A stretch of DNA of 64,000 nt from Pyrus communis (lineage: Eukaryota > Streptophyta > Magnoliopsida > Rosales > Rosaceae): the NCBI RefSeq assembly GCF_963583255.1, contig NC_084806.1, positions 20,378,317-20,442,316 of the forward strand, read 5' to 3'. Positions 1 through 9,033 of this stretch are shown here, in pieces. Within the stretch, counting starts at the first letter, position 1, and each line of letters begins with the position of its first letter. Below the pieces are notes generated by a model. That model saw only the letters and a program-made list of their open reading frames with translations. It made no database searches and was not told the origin of the DNA. Made by a program: the position numbers and the translations under genes.

Positions 1-176
1 ACGTGTGAAATGGGTTCAATCCCGCTCACCAGCGCACTCTTTTGGTTAGGCACTTTTAGGTTTAAATTTATTCACATTTTCCACTACACCACACTTTATG
101 GCTTCGTCACCTTCCAGGTGTCGGCCAACACAACTCGATTCGGAGTCCTACTGGATAATCCGGGTTGGGTGTGTCA
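1..176 (-). mobile_element. Terminal fragment of a long LTR (same family as 18208-21831)
   Basis: Read on the minus strand, this stretch begins with TGACACACCCAACC and matches the first ~170 bases of the long LTR at 18208, including the segment about GTGTTGGCCGACACCTGGAAGGTGACGAAG and the 'gcgaacccatttcac' motif (the alignment is by eye, with scattered differences). The LTR end lies at 176 and the rest continues left of the window. If the insertion is intact, its TSD would be 177-181 (atatt); the partner is outside the window. No coding sequence is present. Confidence 0.8.
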
Positions 177-699
177 ATATTTCTTAGTAAGTTTTTTTAG
201 TAGTTTAAAAAAAATTAAAATCATCAAAATAACTTTTTTCGTAACGTGTCGAAACGGGTTATTTGCGTGTCACCCTTGTGTAAACCTGTTAAGCACTCGT
301 TATTAACGGGTTCTTATCATGTAACTTGATAACGATTCGATTAGTTATTGTGTTAAGCCGAAATTGCCAGTCTAATTGAGTTTGTCTTCAAGACAAAAAT
401 GCTATAATGAAAAAGACTTAAAATTATCCATAAATGCCACTTTTAGTAGTGGTAGTATTGTTTTTGCAAAAAAGAAACTGTTGCGGTAGAATTTACTTTT
501 TCTTTTGTTGGGTGTTGAGTTGGAAAAATTGGACCATTCTTGGAACATCTTAACCAATAACCATTGTCCAGAAGCTTTTGGAAGCTTTCTTAGGAATAGT
601 TTTGGTATTTGGAAAAATTGTTGTCCCTCGGTGAAATGTAGCCCAAAAATTGTCTCTAAGCAATTTTGCATAAACCCTAGGCATATAGTTTTTTTTCTC
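177..699. other. Non-coding stretch, no gene seen
   Basis: AT-rich sequence between the LTR end and the LINE-like relic. It includes a part rich in 'cgggtt' and 'cgtgtc' (about 240-320) that resembles old repeat sequence, but I cannot delimit an element. The open frames here (for example 505-732 plus and 402-671 minus) overlap each other and show no recognisable protein motif. Confidence 0.5.
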
Positions 700-1528
700 T
701 CTCTATGTGAGAGGTCTTCTCACTTTCTGTGAATTAGTGCTTCCAATTCTGGTGAATCGATCAGCCACTAGGGCTAGCAGTGGCCAGGGTCGATGGCAGC
801 CTTTTTTCTTGTTCTTTTTCTTGTCTACTGTTATTTGTTTTTCCGACCTGCTTTTCCTCTATCATCCACCCCCTTGCGCTTCTAATTTAACCGGCCTTTG
901 CCCCATATCGAAAAGTCTCCTTTTTCGATCTCTCCTTTCTTATCCTCCCCATAATCTTTCCACCTTCATGCATCTACTCAACCCATTTTCTTTCTCTTCC
1001 GTTTGGCTTCGTTCGATCTTCATTCCGCAATTGTTTGGATCTGTAACCTTTTCGTACTACCATGTTTCACAGCTTTCAAGGAAGATGTGTAGAGCTTCGA
1101 CTCGGGTGGTCACACCACCACTTTTCGTTTGCGTGTCGGTTTCGGCACTGTTGCCTGTGGGACTTTCTTTCCCACTCGTTTTCTTCTCTTGGTGGCCATA
1201 TAGTCGATCTGTGGGGTGGTTGTTTGTGGACGATGCAATTTGTTTCTAGTTTCGTTTTATGGGCATGGCTGGGATTGATCTTTGCGTTTGTAGGGGGCCT
1301 GGTTTGTGGTCGGCGAAATGTGCTTCTACGGCGGAAAAGGTTTACGTCATTTAGGTTTCTGTGTGTATTTTTCAATTTTGGGCTCAACTTTTGAGTTAGG
1401 CTCTTTTTTTTATGGTGTTTTGGAGGTTTGTTATGTGGTTTCTGTAAATTTGGGCATCCAATTGTGTGTGTATGTTGTGTGTTGGTAATAAAATTTACCT
1501 TATGACAAAAAAATAAAATAAAATAAAA
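700..1528 (+). mobile_element. Probable LINE relic (3' part with A-rich tail)
   Basis: The segment is GT-rich and unlike its flanks. It ends with 'ggtaataaaatttacctt' followed by 'atgac' and an A-rich tail of A7TA4TA4T type at 1506-1528. That 3' ending (AATAAA close to a short motif, then simple A-rich repeats) is typical of plant LINEs. No reverse transcriptase or endonuclease motif is visible, so at most it is a degraded or 5'-truncated copy. The 180-residue open frame at 707-1249 shows no known motif. I found no convincing TSD. Confidence 0.4.
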
Positions 1529-1624
1529 ACCTAAGATTGTAAATAAACATTCTAATTAGAAGAATATAGTCTCATTTTTCCTCCAACAGTACTACTACCA
1601 ACTAGCAACTCGAAAAATTACTAT

Positions 1625-1637
1625 TATTATAAATAAA
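1625..1637 (+). promoter_or_regulatory. Candidate TATA region of the 144-residue-protein gene
   Basis: The motif tattataaataaa lies about 200 bases upstream of the ATG at 1836. Between them is a pyrimidine-rich leader with a CT microsatellite around 1731-1747, a common feature of plant 5' UTRs. The transcription start, perhaps near 1660-1670, is inferred from TATA spacing only. Confidence 0.45.
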
Positions 1638-1835
1638 TAAATAAACAAACTCACAAAGACAGAGATCTGACCAGTTGGGTTTGCGTGCAGTCGACAGGAC
1701 TCCTTCTATCCACCTACTCACAAGTTTCACTCTCTCTCTCTCTCACTTAAAGCAAGTCCACTCCCCTTCTCACCCAAAACCCACAAAGATCCCTCACTTT
1801 CTCTCCCATTTTCCTCCAAACCAAACACAACCCAG

Positions 1836-4800
1836 ATGGCCATCAACAGGGACTCGACTCCCCCTCCAATGATCGGCAAGATTGGTCCCTACACTGTGTT
1901 CATGACTCCGCCCTCCACCCCTAAGCCGCCTGAACCGGTCTTTGAATCTCCCCGGAAGGTGGCCGCGCCGGTCTTTGAGTCCCCAAAGAAGGTGGCCCCG
2001 CCTCCGGTCCAGCCGCCGCCTCAGCAATTGGTGAAGCCCATTGCCGTATCATCGGATTCCTCGGCCGATGGGTCGGTGTTGGGTATTTTTAAGAATGCGG
2101 TCACCAAAGTGCAGAAGGGTAAATGCATGTTTTTGTTTACTTATGATTTTGACATGAAATTAATGGAATGAAAGAAAGCCCAGATGAAATTTTGTTGTGA
2201 ATTGTTGAGTAAATGGTATAAATAATTTTTATTTGTTAGGAAGATTAAGGGGGTTGTAGTCAAATAGGATTTGAGAGGACTTTAAAATTCTAGTGTAGTC
2301 AATTAAAATTTTTTAAAGGATTTTGAAATCCATTCAAATTTAGATGTAGAGAATTTTAGAATCTCTTAAAATCTAGGAGTAGTCAATTAAAAGATTTTAA
2401 AGGATTTTAAAATCCATCCAAATCCAAGTGTATTAAAAAAATTAAGATTTTGGAGGATTTCAATAAGTTGTGGATTTTGTGGGATTTGAGAGCCAAAAAT
2501 ATATATAACCAAGACTAAAAAGAATTCAACCTCACCCCCTAGGATTTCAAATCCTTCCACCATAATCCATCACAATCCATTCAAATTCTTTGAAAATCCA
2601 TATGAATTTTGTAAGAGTCTTTAATCCTCGTAAATCCTATCAAATCTATCATTTTGTAAATCCTTTAAAATCTTGTTTGACTACACTCTCCTAAATTACC
2701 ATTAGATTTGATGTTTTAATAGTTTTTTTTTTCAATTTATTTTTTTATGCTTGATGGAATGTAAGCAGAGTTGATTGGTGATTTTGTAACCCCTGCTTGG
2801 TTTTCGGAGAGAATAGATAGTAGATTACATGGTGTTATGGTTTCTGTGCTTTCCTCGTTTGGTGGGGTGAATGAGATAGGTTGTGATCAATTAAAATGAA
2901 CTTGAGTCCAGTCCGTTGTTTGTTGTGCCAAAATGTGAGATAGATTGGACAGGAAATGATGGGTTATGAATCCACAATAGAGTGGGTTATGAATCCACAA
3001 TAGAGTGGGTTATCTAACCTATCCTTATACATGGGTTACAAGTCCATGTTAGTCCAATCCTATCTGGAGGCCCAATCCCATCTTAGCCCACCAAAGGGAC
3101 CCTTAAGGTTTTGGTTTGCAGAAACTTGAAAGCGAATACTCGGCAATCTGAATTTGCATTTTATAGTTTCACCAGTCCTAAACTTGTTAAATGTTTGAGG
3201 CGGAGGTTTGGTGAATAGTGAATACTTTTGTTGATATTTTCATTGCAAGTGAACCACAACTAAGGATGCCTCTTTGGTTATGTTGCAGCTCATTCAAGTT
3301 TGGATGACCATTTGGCACGTTGGTTTGGGTTAAATCAGTCAAAATATCAATGGGCACTAGATGATTATTACCAGAGCAAGGGGATGGTAAGCATTTGAAT
3401 GCTTGCATTCACATTACTTGTTTGCTTTCGTTGCATTTTTAGGTTGTAATGTTTAGTAGCTTAAGCTTGATATCTTGATAAATGAGCATTGGATAAATTC
3501 AAGTGCGTAGATGTTGATTGATACAGATATAAGCAATTGAATAAAATCATTGGTTTAGTTTCCTTGTCAGTGTCTCATCATGCGCCGTAATACAAATGTC
3601 TTCCTAAGACCAGTATTATGAAAGTCAAGGGTTTTTAATCCTCTGGCCAGTGAATGCTCTTATTTTGTTTTTTAAAACGTCTTTTTTGTTTTCAGTTAGA
3701 AAGTTACTTTATAACAGGTAACAGAAAGAGAGATCGAGGTCTCTTTAAAGTTTACGGTATGTGTGTTGAGCTACTCCAACTCCTTTTGAAATATGTATCA
3801 AACTTCAGCAATAGTCACTATATCTGATATCACATCGTAGTGCAAGGGTGAAGGAATATTGGTAGAATGTTGAAAGAAAGGACATAAAATTGGTATCTAA
3901 ACACTTGTTTTGATGTTAAAATAGTTCTCAAGCAGAATGGCCGAGTACACAACTTAAACCTAACCTTGTCCAATAAATGATTCAAATTTATGATATTGAA
4001 AAATCAAAGATCCATTGTAATGTAGTATTACTTCCTCATACTTCTGGTGTGTTAAGGTAAACTTGATACTTAATTGTAATATATTTTACAAGAACAACCC
4101 CCGCGTCACCATTTGTTTTGTGATGTAAAATTTAAGTAGGGTTACTTATAAGAACATGTTTGAGAAGTAAAACAAGTATTGAGTTGTGTACCCTATAAGG
4201 ATAAACTTGTGTGGAATAAGATATTCAGCCTTACAGCAGCTGGTCCTTTAGACCGTGCTTATAAACTTGTGTTAAATTAGTATTATTAGTATTAATTTAC
4301 CCACTATTTTGTAATTCTTGTTTTTATTTTAATAAAGTATCATCGTTTCTTCTCAAAAAAAAAAAAAAAAATTTATTATTTATTATTATTGCCATCTCAT
4401 CTCTGCATCTTTTTCTCAACTTATTCTGATATAAGCCCTGAGCACCATTCTTGGCGTCTAGTACAAAATACATTAGACTCTGGTTCATCACACAATAACC
4501 CCACATTTGGTTTTCACATACCTGGCCCTGTTAACTATTGGTATATGCTCCCACCTTGTATTGCCATTATTTACCTATGAAGTGAGATGGGAACCATAAC
4601 AGATCCTTCTCCATGATTGAATCCCTAGCCTCTGTATAACCCCTTGAACGCGGCTCGTCAATGTAAGGGAGACTAGCCTACCAACCATAACCCCTTTAAC
4701 CCTTAACTTGTTTGGAAATAAGCATGTCTAAGCCAAACCATTCACGTATCTCCGAGGATTCTGTGTGTGTTTTACATTTTTGGATATTGTTTTGCTAACT

Positions 4801-4987
4801 TGAGTGTAATGATAACATTTAGCTTACTTGATTACAAATGAGCTTTGGTACTACTTTAACTTGCCTTTATTACTGTCTAACCATTGTTGCTGTTATCTGT
4901 AACCAATAACTTGATGCTTTTACCTGATTACAGGAAATGGACGGTGCAAAACCAAAAGAGATATCTAGCAAAATGCAGAGTGTGTAA
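1836..4987 (+). CDS. Conserved-looking small plant protein of unknown function (three exons, 144 aa)
   Basis: Proposed exons are 1836-2118, 3289-3386 and 4934-4987, with GT/AG borders and matching phases (283 + 98 + 54 = 435 nt, giving 144 residues and a TAA stop). The N-terminus contains GKIGPYTVFMTPPSTPKPPE. It is followed by a proline-rich segment with a repeated 'PVFESP+KVA' unit at residues ~34-56, then a serine-rich patch. The C-terminal part, encoded by exon 2, is compact and aromatic: HLARWFGLNQSKYQWALDDY. The end is lysine-rich and finishes KMQSV. There is no signal peptide, membrane span or catalytic motif. The proline-rich N-terminus plus folded W/Y-rich tail looks like an adaptor or a short intrinsically disordered protein, but this is inference and I do not recognise a named family. 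A further intron seems to lie in the 3' UTR (5004-5092). It is the only gene here without stops or frameshifts. Introns 1 and 2 carry transposon debris. Confidence 0.8.
2249..2691. mobile_element. Tourist-like MITE (PIF/Harbinger type) in intron 1
   Basis: The left end, gggggttgtagtcaaa, and the right end, whose complement is ggagagtgtagtcaaa, form terminal inverted repeats. A direct TAA lies on each side (2246-2248 and 2692-2694), the 3-bp TSD expected of PIF/Harbinger elements. The interior is a diffuse inverted repeat built on 'ggattttaaaatcc'-like words. It is 443 bp with no coding capacity, and sits inside intron 1 of the 144-residue-protein gene. Confidence 0.8.
4230..4371 (+). mobile_element. 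LINE-like 3' tail in intron 2
   Basis: A segment ending 'aataaagtatcatcgtttct' plus 'tctc' and 17 A residues (4355-4371) resembles the 3' end of plant LINEs. The 5' limit is not defined and no coding sequence is visible. The rest of intron 2 (3387-4933) shows no other element that I can delimit. Confidence 0.4.
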
Positions 4988-5524
4988 CATGGTTTCTGGA
5001 CAGGTAAAGATAAGATGATGTTTAAATACCACTTTATGTCAGGTTTCAGAAACTTTTTTTAGCTTTTCCACTGAATTTACATTGGTTTGCAGAATTAATT
5101 GCAAGAGAGAGCCTCGTGCAGAAATCTTTTGTGTATACTATAATTATATGCATATGTATGGAGTAGAAGAAGTGCATCTGAATCTGTAGAATCCAACCAA
5201 CTTCTGGGTTTCTGGTTAATTCAATTCTCCGCCTGCTGCAACAGCTGAATTTGGTTGTCTAACAGTTTATAAGCCATTCAGGTCTATAGTTTTCAACCAA
5301 AGTTTTGTTCATGTACTCCTTTAAACTGCCAGCTGATTGTATTTGTTGTTGTCGTACGTGTGGGTTCTGTACTTTTGGCTTATTGGTGTATTTGTATTTT
5401 TCGTGACAGCCGTAATTTGTGGCTTATGATTGTAGGAGATGCTTTTTCGGCATGTATTTGTTGTTCCTCATCGTTGATTCACTGCTGAATTTTGGTCATT
5501 GGGTCAGTCCTGGGACATCGCGCT
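4988..5524 (+). other. 3' UTR of the 144-residue-protein gene, with a probable UTR intron
   Basis: After the stop codon, a GT at 5004 (ggacag|gtaaag) and an AG at 5092 (tggtttgcag|aatt) define a likely intron of 89 bases within the 3' UTR. Transcribed-looking, T-rich sequence continues to about 5515, where retrotransposon coding sequence on the opposite strand begins. I could not fix a polyadenylation site. Confidence 0.45.
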
Positions 5525-7073
5525 TTAATCAACAGCTTGCCTAACACTACCTCTCATGGCTATTTGAATTCTTGGTTGCAATTTTAGAGGAAAACTTATA
5601 TTTCCTATCATATGGATCTTAACAATTAAGTTAGAACATATGAAACCATCATAAATGCTGATTTCTATCCCCCTAAATATAAGGTAGTACCCATGCTCCA
5701 TCATTTGTCCTACATTTAACAGATTTTCCTTCATACCAGGTATTAACATTACTTCTTTTATGTACCTTTTGCCTTGCTTAGTTTCAACCACTAGATGACC
5801 TTTTCCAACTACATCAACTAGTTGTCCTGTGCCTATTTCAACTTTGGCAGTGATACTCCTATCAATATTCACCAAGAGATATTCTCTCTCTATCATGTGG
5901 TTACTACAACCAATGTCAACATATCAAATATCTTCACAGTTCTTCATAGTAGTTGCCTTACATGCATAGAACATTGTTGGAGTGTTCTCCACTTGTCCTG
6001 CATAGTTCACATGCCGAGTGGTTTTCTTAGACCTGCAATCTTTGGCAATGTGACCTAGCTTATCACAGTTGTGACCTTTGGACTTTCCCTTGAACCAGCA
6101 TTCTCCAAAGTGCAATTTGTCACAATATTTGCAAGGATTCTTGGCACCATCAGAAGTTCCAACAAGTTTCTCTTGCTGGTACACATATTTGTTATCCCAT
6201 TTTTTGTCCTTTGTCTTCCAATTCTTCGTTGGTTTAAAGTTTTTATTGGCATTGTAATTGTTATTCTTGGGAGCTATACTCAAACTAGCAAATGCCTTCT
6301 CACTGCTATTTTAGAATGCCTCTCAATTCGTTGTTTATACCTTTTTAGATTAGCCATAACATCTTGAACATCAACAATATCTAGATCTTTAGTATTCTTA
6401 ATTATAGACACAATACTATCATAAGATTTAGGAAAACTAATCAATAACTTTGCATAATTCTTTGGGTTCGAAGATCCTCACCTTAACTTTTCATTTGCAT
6501 AACAAGCTCAAGTAATCGACCAAGATACACATAAAATGTCTCATGCTCAGCCATTCGAGTATATTCAAAATCACGCCTTAAACCTTGAAGTTTCATATAT
6601 CTTACCTGTTTATCTCCCACAAACTCTTGCTTCAATACATCCCAGACTTCTTTTGATGTCTCCAATATGGTGATCATTGGGAAGATTTGATTAGACACAA
6701 CCCCTTGAATGATGTCGAGAGCCTTAGCATCCTTGACTATATTCTCCCTTAAAAGCTTATGCTCGTTTGCAGCGAGCTTTTCCTCCTTCTTCACTGGAGA
6801 ACTGAAATCCTTTTCAACCATATCCCAGAGCTCATGGGATCTGAATATGGTCTTCATTCATATCTGCTAGAAATCAAAGTTTTCTCCATTGAAAACTGGT
6901 GCTCGAAGATCAGCATCACTCGATCCAGCCATGTTAGACTTGTTATCGAGTAACCCATAAACTTTCAGGATTTTCTTCTGTTGCAGTGAAGCTCCATTTT
7001 TCTTCGAGTTTCTTCGCTACCAAAATGTCATAGATTCACGCCCAGATTACGAATGAACCTGGCTCTGAGGCCA
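5525..7073 (-). pseudogene. Copia Gag and protease region, decayed and 3'-truncated
   Basis: Minus-strand reading runs from about 6930 down to 5525. It opens with MAGSSDADLRAPVFNGENF, followed soon by in-frame stops. A UBN2-type Gag segment follows at 6857-6483 (SKEVWDVLKQEFVGDKQVR, then a YTRMAEHE-like stretch), then a zinc knuckle near 6060 (CDKLGHIAKDC). The last part, 5896-5525, is the segment after the protease active site (VDVVGKGHLVV, then a YIKEVMLIPGMKENLLNVGQ stretch). Integrase, reverse transcriptase and RNase H are absent: the copy stops at ~5525, next to the 3' UTR of the neighbouring gene. A primer site lies at 7061-7073. Frames are broken several times, so it is not functional. 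Confidence 0.85.
7061..7073 (-). other. Primer-binding site of the minus-strand Copia fragment
   Basis: On the minus strand the sequence just after the LTR reads TGGCCTCAGAGCC. The usual Copia primer site, complementary to initiator tRNA-Met, is TGGTATCAGAGCC, so two central bases have changed. It is followed by AGGTT, as in many Copia elements. Confidence 0.7.
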
Positions 7074-7075
7074 GG

Positions 7076-7448
7076 TTAGTATTTTGATTTTGGGTAAATG
7101 AGTTCAATGAAATGAATGTATGAAATCAGAAAATTGTAGAAGATGAAAATTAGAGAATCATGAATGTATCAAGGCTTGAAAATTCTTTATTGGATTCTAT
7201 CTCACACTGAAAGTGTGGAGAGAATATGTTACCGTTAGAGAATGAGCCAACTCACGCTCTTTCCTTATTACAAAATCATCTCAACCATTCAATCTTAAGT
7301 CATCATATAAGAGGCTTACACCTATCATGAGCTATGACTCAATAATATCTAGTCTAAGATGCCATACTGAATATGATCCAATGGCTCACATTAAATCCTA
7401 CAACTTGCATTAAAAAACAAACACATCAAATACATTTACACATCAACA
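7076..7448 (-). repeat. 5' LTR of the minus-strand Copia fragment
   Basis: On the minus strand it begins TGTTGATGTGTAAATG and runs ~373 bases to just before the primer site. Its start (TGTTGAT) and general layout resemble the LTR at 14501-14840 of the neighbouring plus-strand Copia, so the two are probably related families. The matching 3' LTR is missing, consistent with truncation at ~5525. It abuts the plus-strand Copia fragment directly at 7449. Confidence 0.7.
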
Positions 7449-8128
7449 GGAAGATCTTATAGAAGCTGAGTGTAAGCTTTTGCAAGAGAATCTAGCAAGA
7501 GAATCTATGTCTGTGTATTTGGCTAAACTGTTTGATTCGATTAACCAAATGAGAAGCAATGGTAAAGATTTGAGTAACCTACAGATTGTTTAGAAGTTGT
7601 TGATTAGTTACCTAAAACCTATGATGGTATTGCCTCTGTGATTGAAAACACAAAGAACCTAGAGACTATATATGGACAAGATGTTGCAATTTTGAGGCGA
7701 TATGAACAAAGATTGAGTAGACATAATGAGGGTAGTGCATAGAAGGCATTTGCTAGCTTAGAGATCTTGAAACCAACTATTAAGTTTGGAGGGCAATCTA
7801 GCAATGCTAAGTTTCAAAAGAGTTCGAAATTCAAGGGGAAGCAATGGCCTAACAAGACCAGAATATCTGTGAAGGAACGGCAAGGTGGCAGTATGATAGG
7901 AGCATATTTAGGCGACTTACTTAGCTTGTTTTCGTGCATTCATATTGTTAATTCATAGTTGTTTTAGTAGTTTAAGCCATTTTCGTGTGTTTTTAGGTTC
8001 ATATGGCTAAGGAAGCAAAAAGATGCATTTTGGAGCATTTTGGAGCAAAATTGGATTTGGAATGGATAGCTTATGTTTGGAGCAAAAGGAATGGACGAAA
8101 TTGAAGGATTCCTAATCCATTGCAGCCA

Positions 8129-8656
8129 CATGCACCCATAATCATTCACACCTTGCAGCCACATGCATTCACTCTTCATAAATCAGCCACATGCACATTC
8201 AATCATTCACACCAAAACCTTGCACATGCAATCCCTTTAATTAATTCAACCTAGTTGTCATTGCACATGCATTCACTCTTTAACCCACATGCATTTCCAC
8301 CCACATGCACTCTCATTCTTTAATCCATTCAGCCACAAGACATTATCATTGCACCACATTCAGCCATTCCATCTCCCATTTCAGATTGCATTCCAATCAT
8401 TCCAACCAAATCACATGCACTCCCACCCTTTAAATCACATGCATTCCCTTCATAAATCAGCCACATGCACTCATAATCATTCAACCAACCTAGCTGTCAT
8501 GTTTCCCCTTTCATCATTCCCTCACATTCTTTAATTCAGCCAACACATGCTTACACATGCATTTCCAACCCACATGCATCCTTTAATCATTCAAACATGC
8601 AGCCACATTCCCTCCTAGCTGTCATGTTCCCCCCATTTCACCTATAAATAAGCATG
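8129..8656 (+). promoter_or_regulatory. Dense CATGCA (RY motif) cluster upstream of an LTR TATA box
   Basis: About fourteen CATGCA hexamers lie between 8129 and 8656, most inside 'cacatgcact' or 'cacatgcatt' words and mixed with 'cattca' repeats. They sit just upstream of, and around, cctataaataag at 8641-8652, a good TATA box for this LTR. CATGCA is the core of the RY element bound by plant B3 factors of the ABI3/FUS3/LEC2 group. The minus-strand copy of this LTR (54640-54990) keeps a similar cluster. Seed or embryo expression of the LTR is inference. Confidence 0.5.
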
Positions 8657-8839
8657 CATTACACCTCAATTCATTCAATTCGTCCATATTCAGAAAATCA
8701 TCCAAAACACCACCAGAAATCATCCCCTTGTGCCGTGAGTATCCCTACTAATCCAAACACCACTCCAACCACTCCCCATCCCTCCAAAACACTTCACACT
8801 ATCCCAAAACACACCTTAGACCTTGTGATACAACAACGA

Positions 8840-9033
8840 GGAAGAGAAGAGTGCCTAAACGTTCATACAATTCAAGTTTGAGTTGTTGGAATGTTTAGGT
8901 GTTTCTTTGATCTCAATGTTTAAATTCAATTATCTTTGTTTTGTACGTATGAGGAATGGAAGAGAAGAGTGCCTAAACGTTCATACAATTCAAGTTTGAG
9001 TTGTTGGAATGTTTAGGTGTTTCTTTGATTTCA
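8840..9033 (+). repeat. Direct duplication inside the LTR
   Basis: A ~73-base segment starting ggaagagaagagtgcctaaa occurs at 8840 and again at 8958, and includes 'ttgagttgttggaatgttta' in both. The offset is 118 bases. The other LTR copy (around 54350-54420, minus strand) shows this segment once, so the duplication probably arose in this copy or its immediate source. Confidence 0.75.

Noticed and set aside
707..1249. 180-codon open frame upstream of the intact gene
   Set aside because: No domain or motif, low-complexity hydrophobic content, lies inside a LINE-like relic with a different frame open in parallel.
4600..4740. Possible SINE in intron 2
   Set aside because: Some words look repetitive, but no box A/B pair, tail or TSD could be shown.
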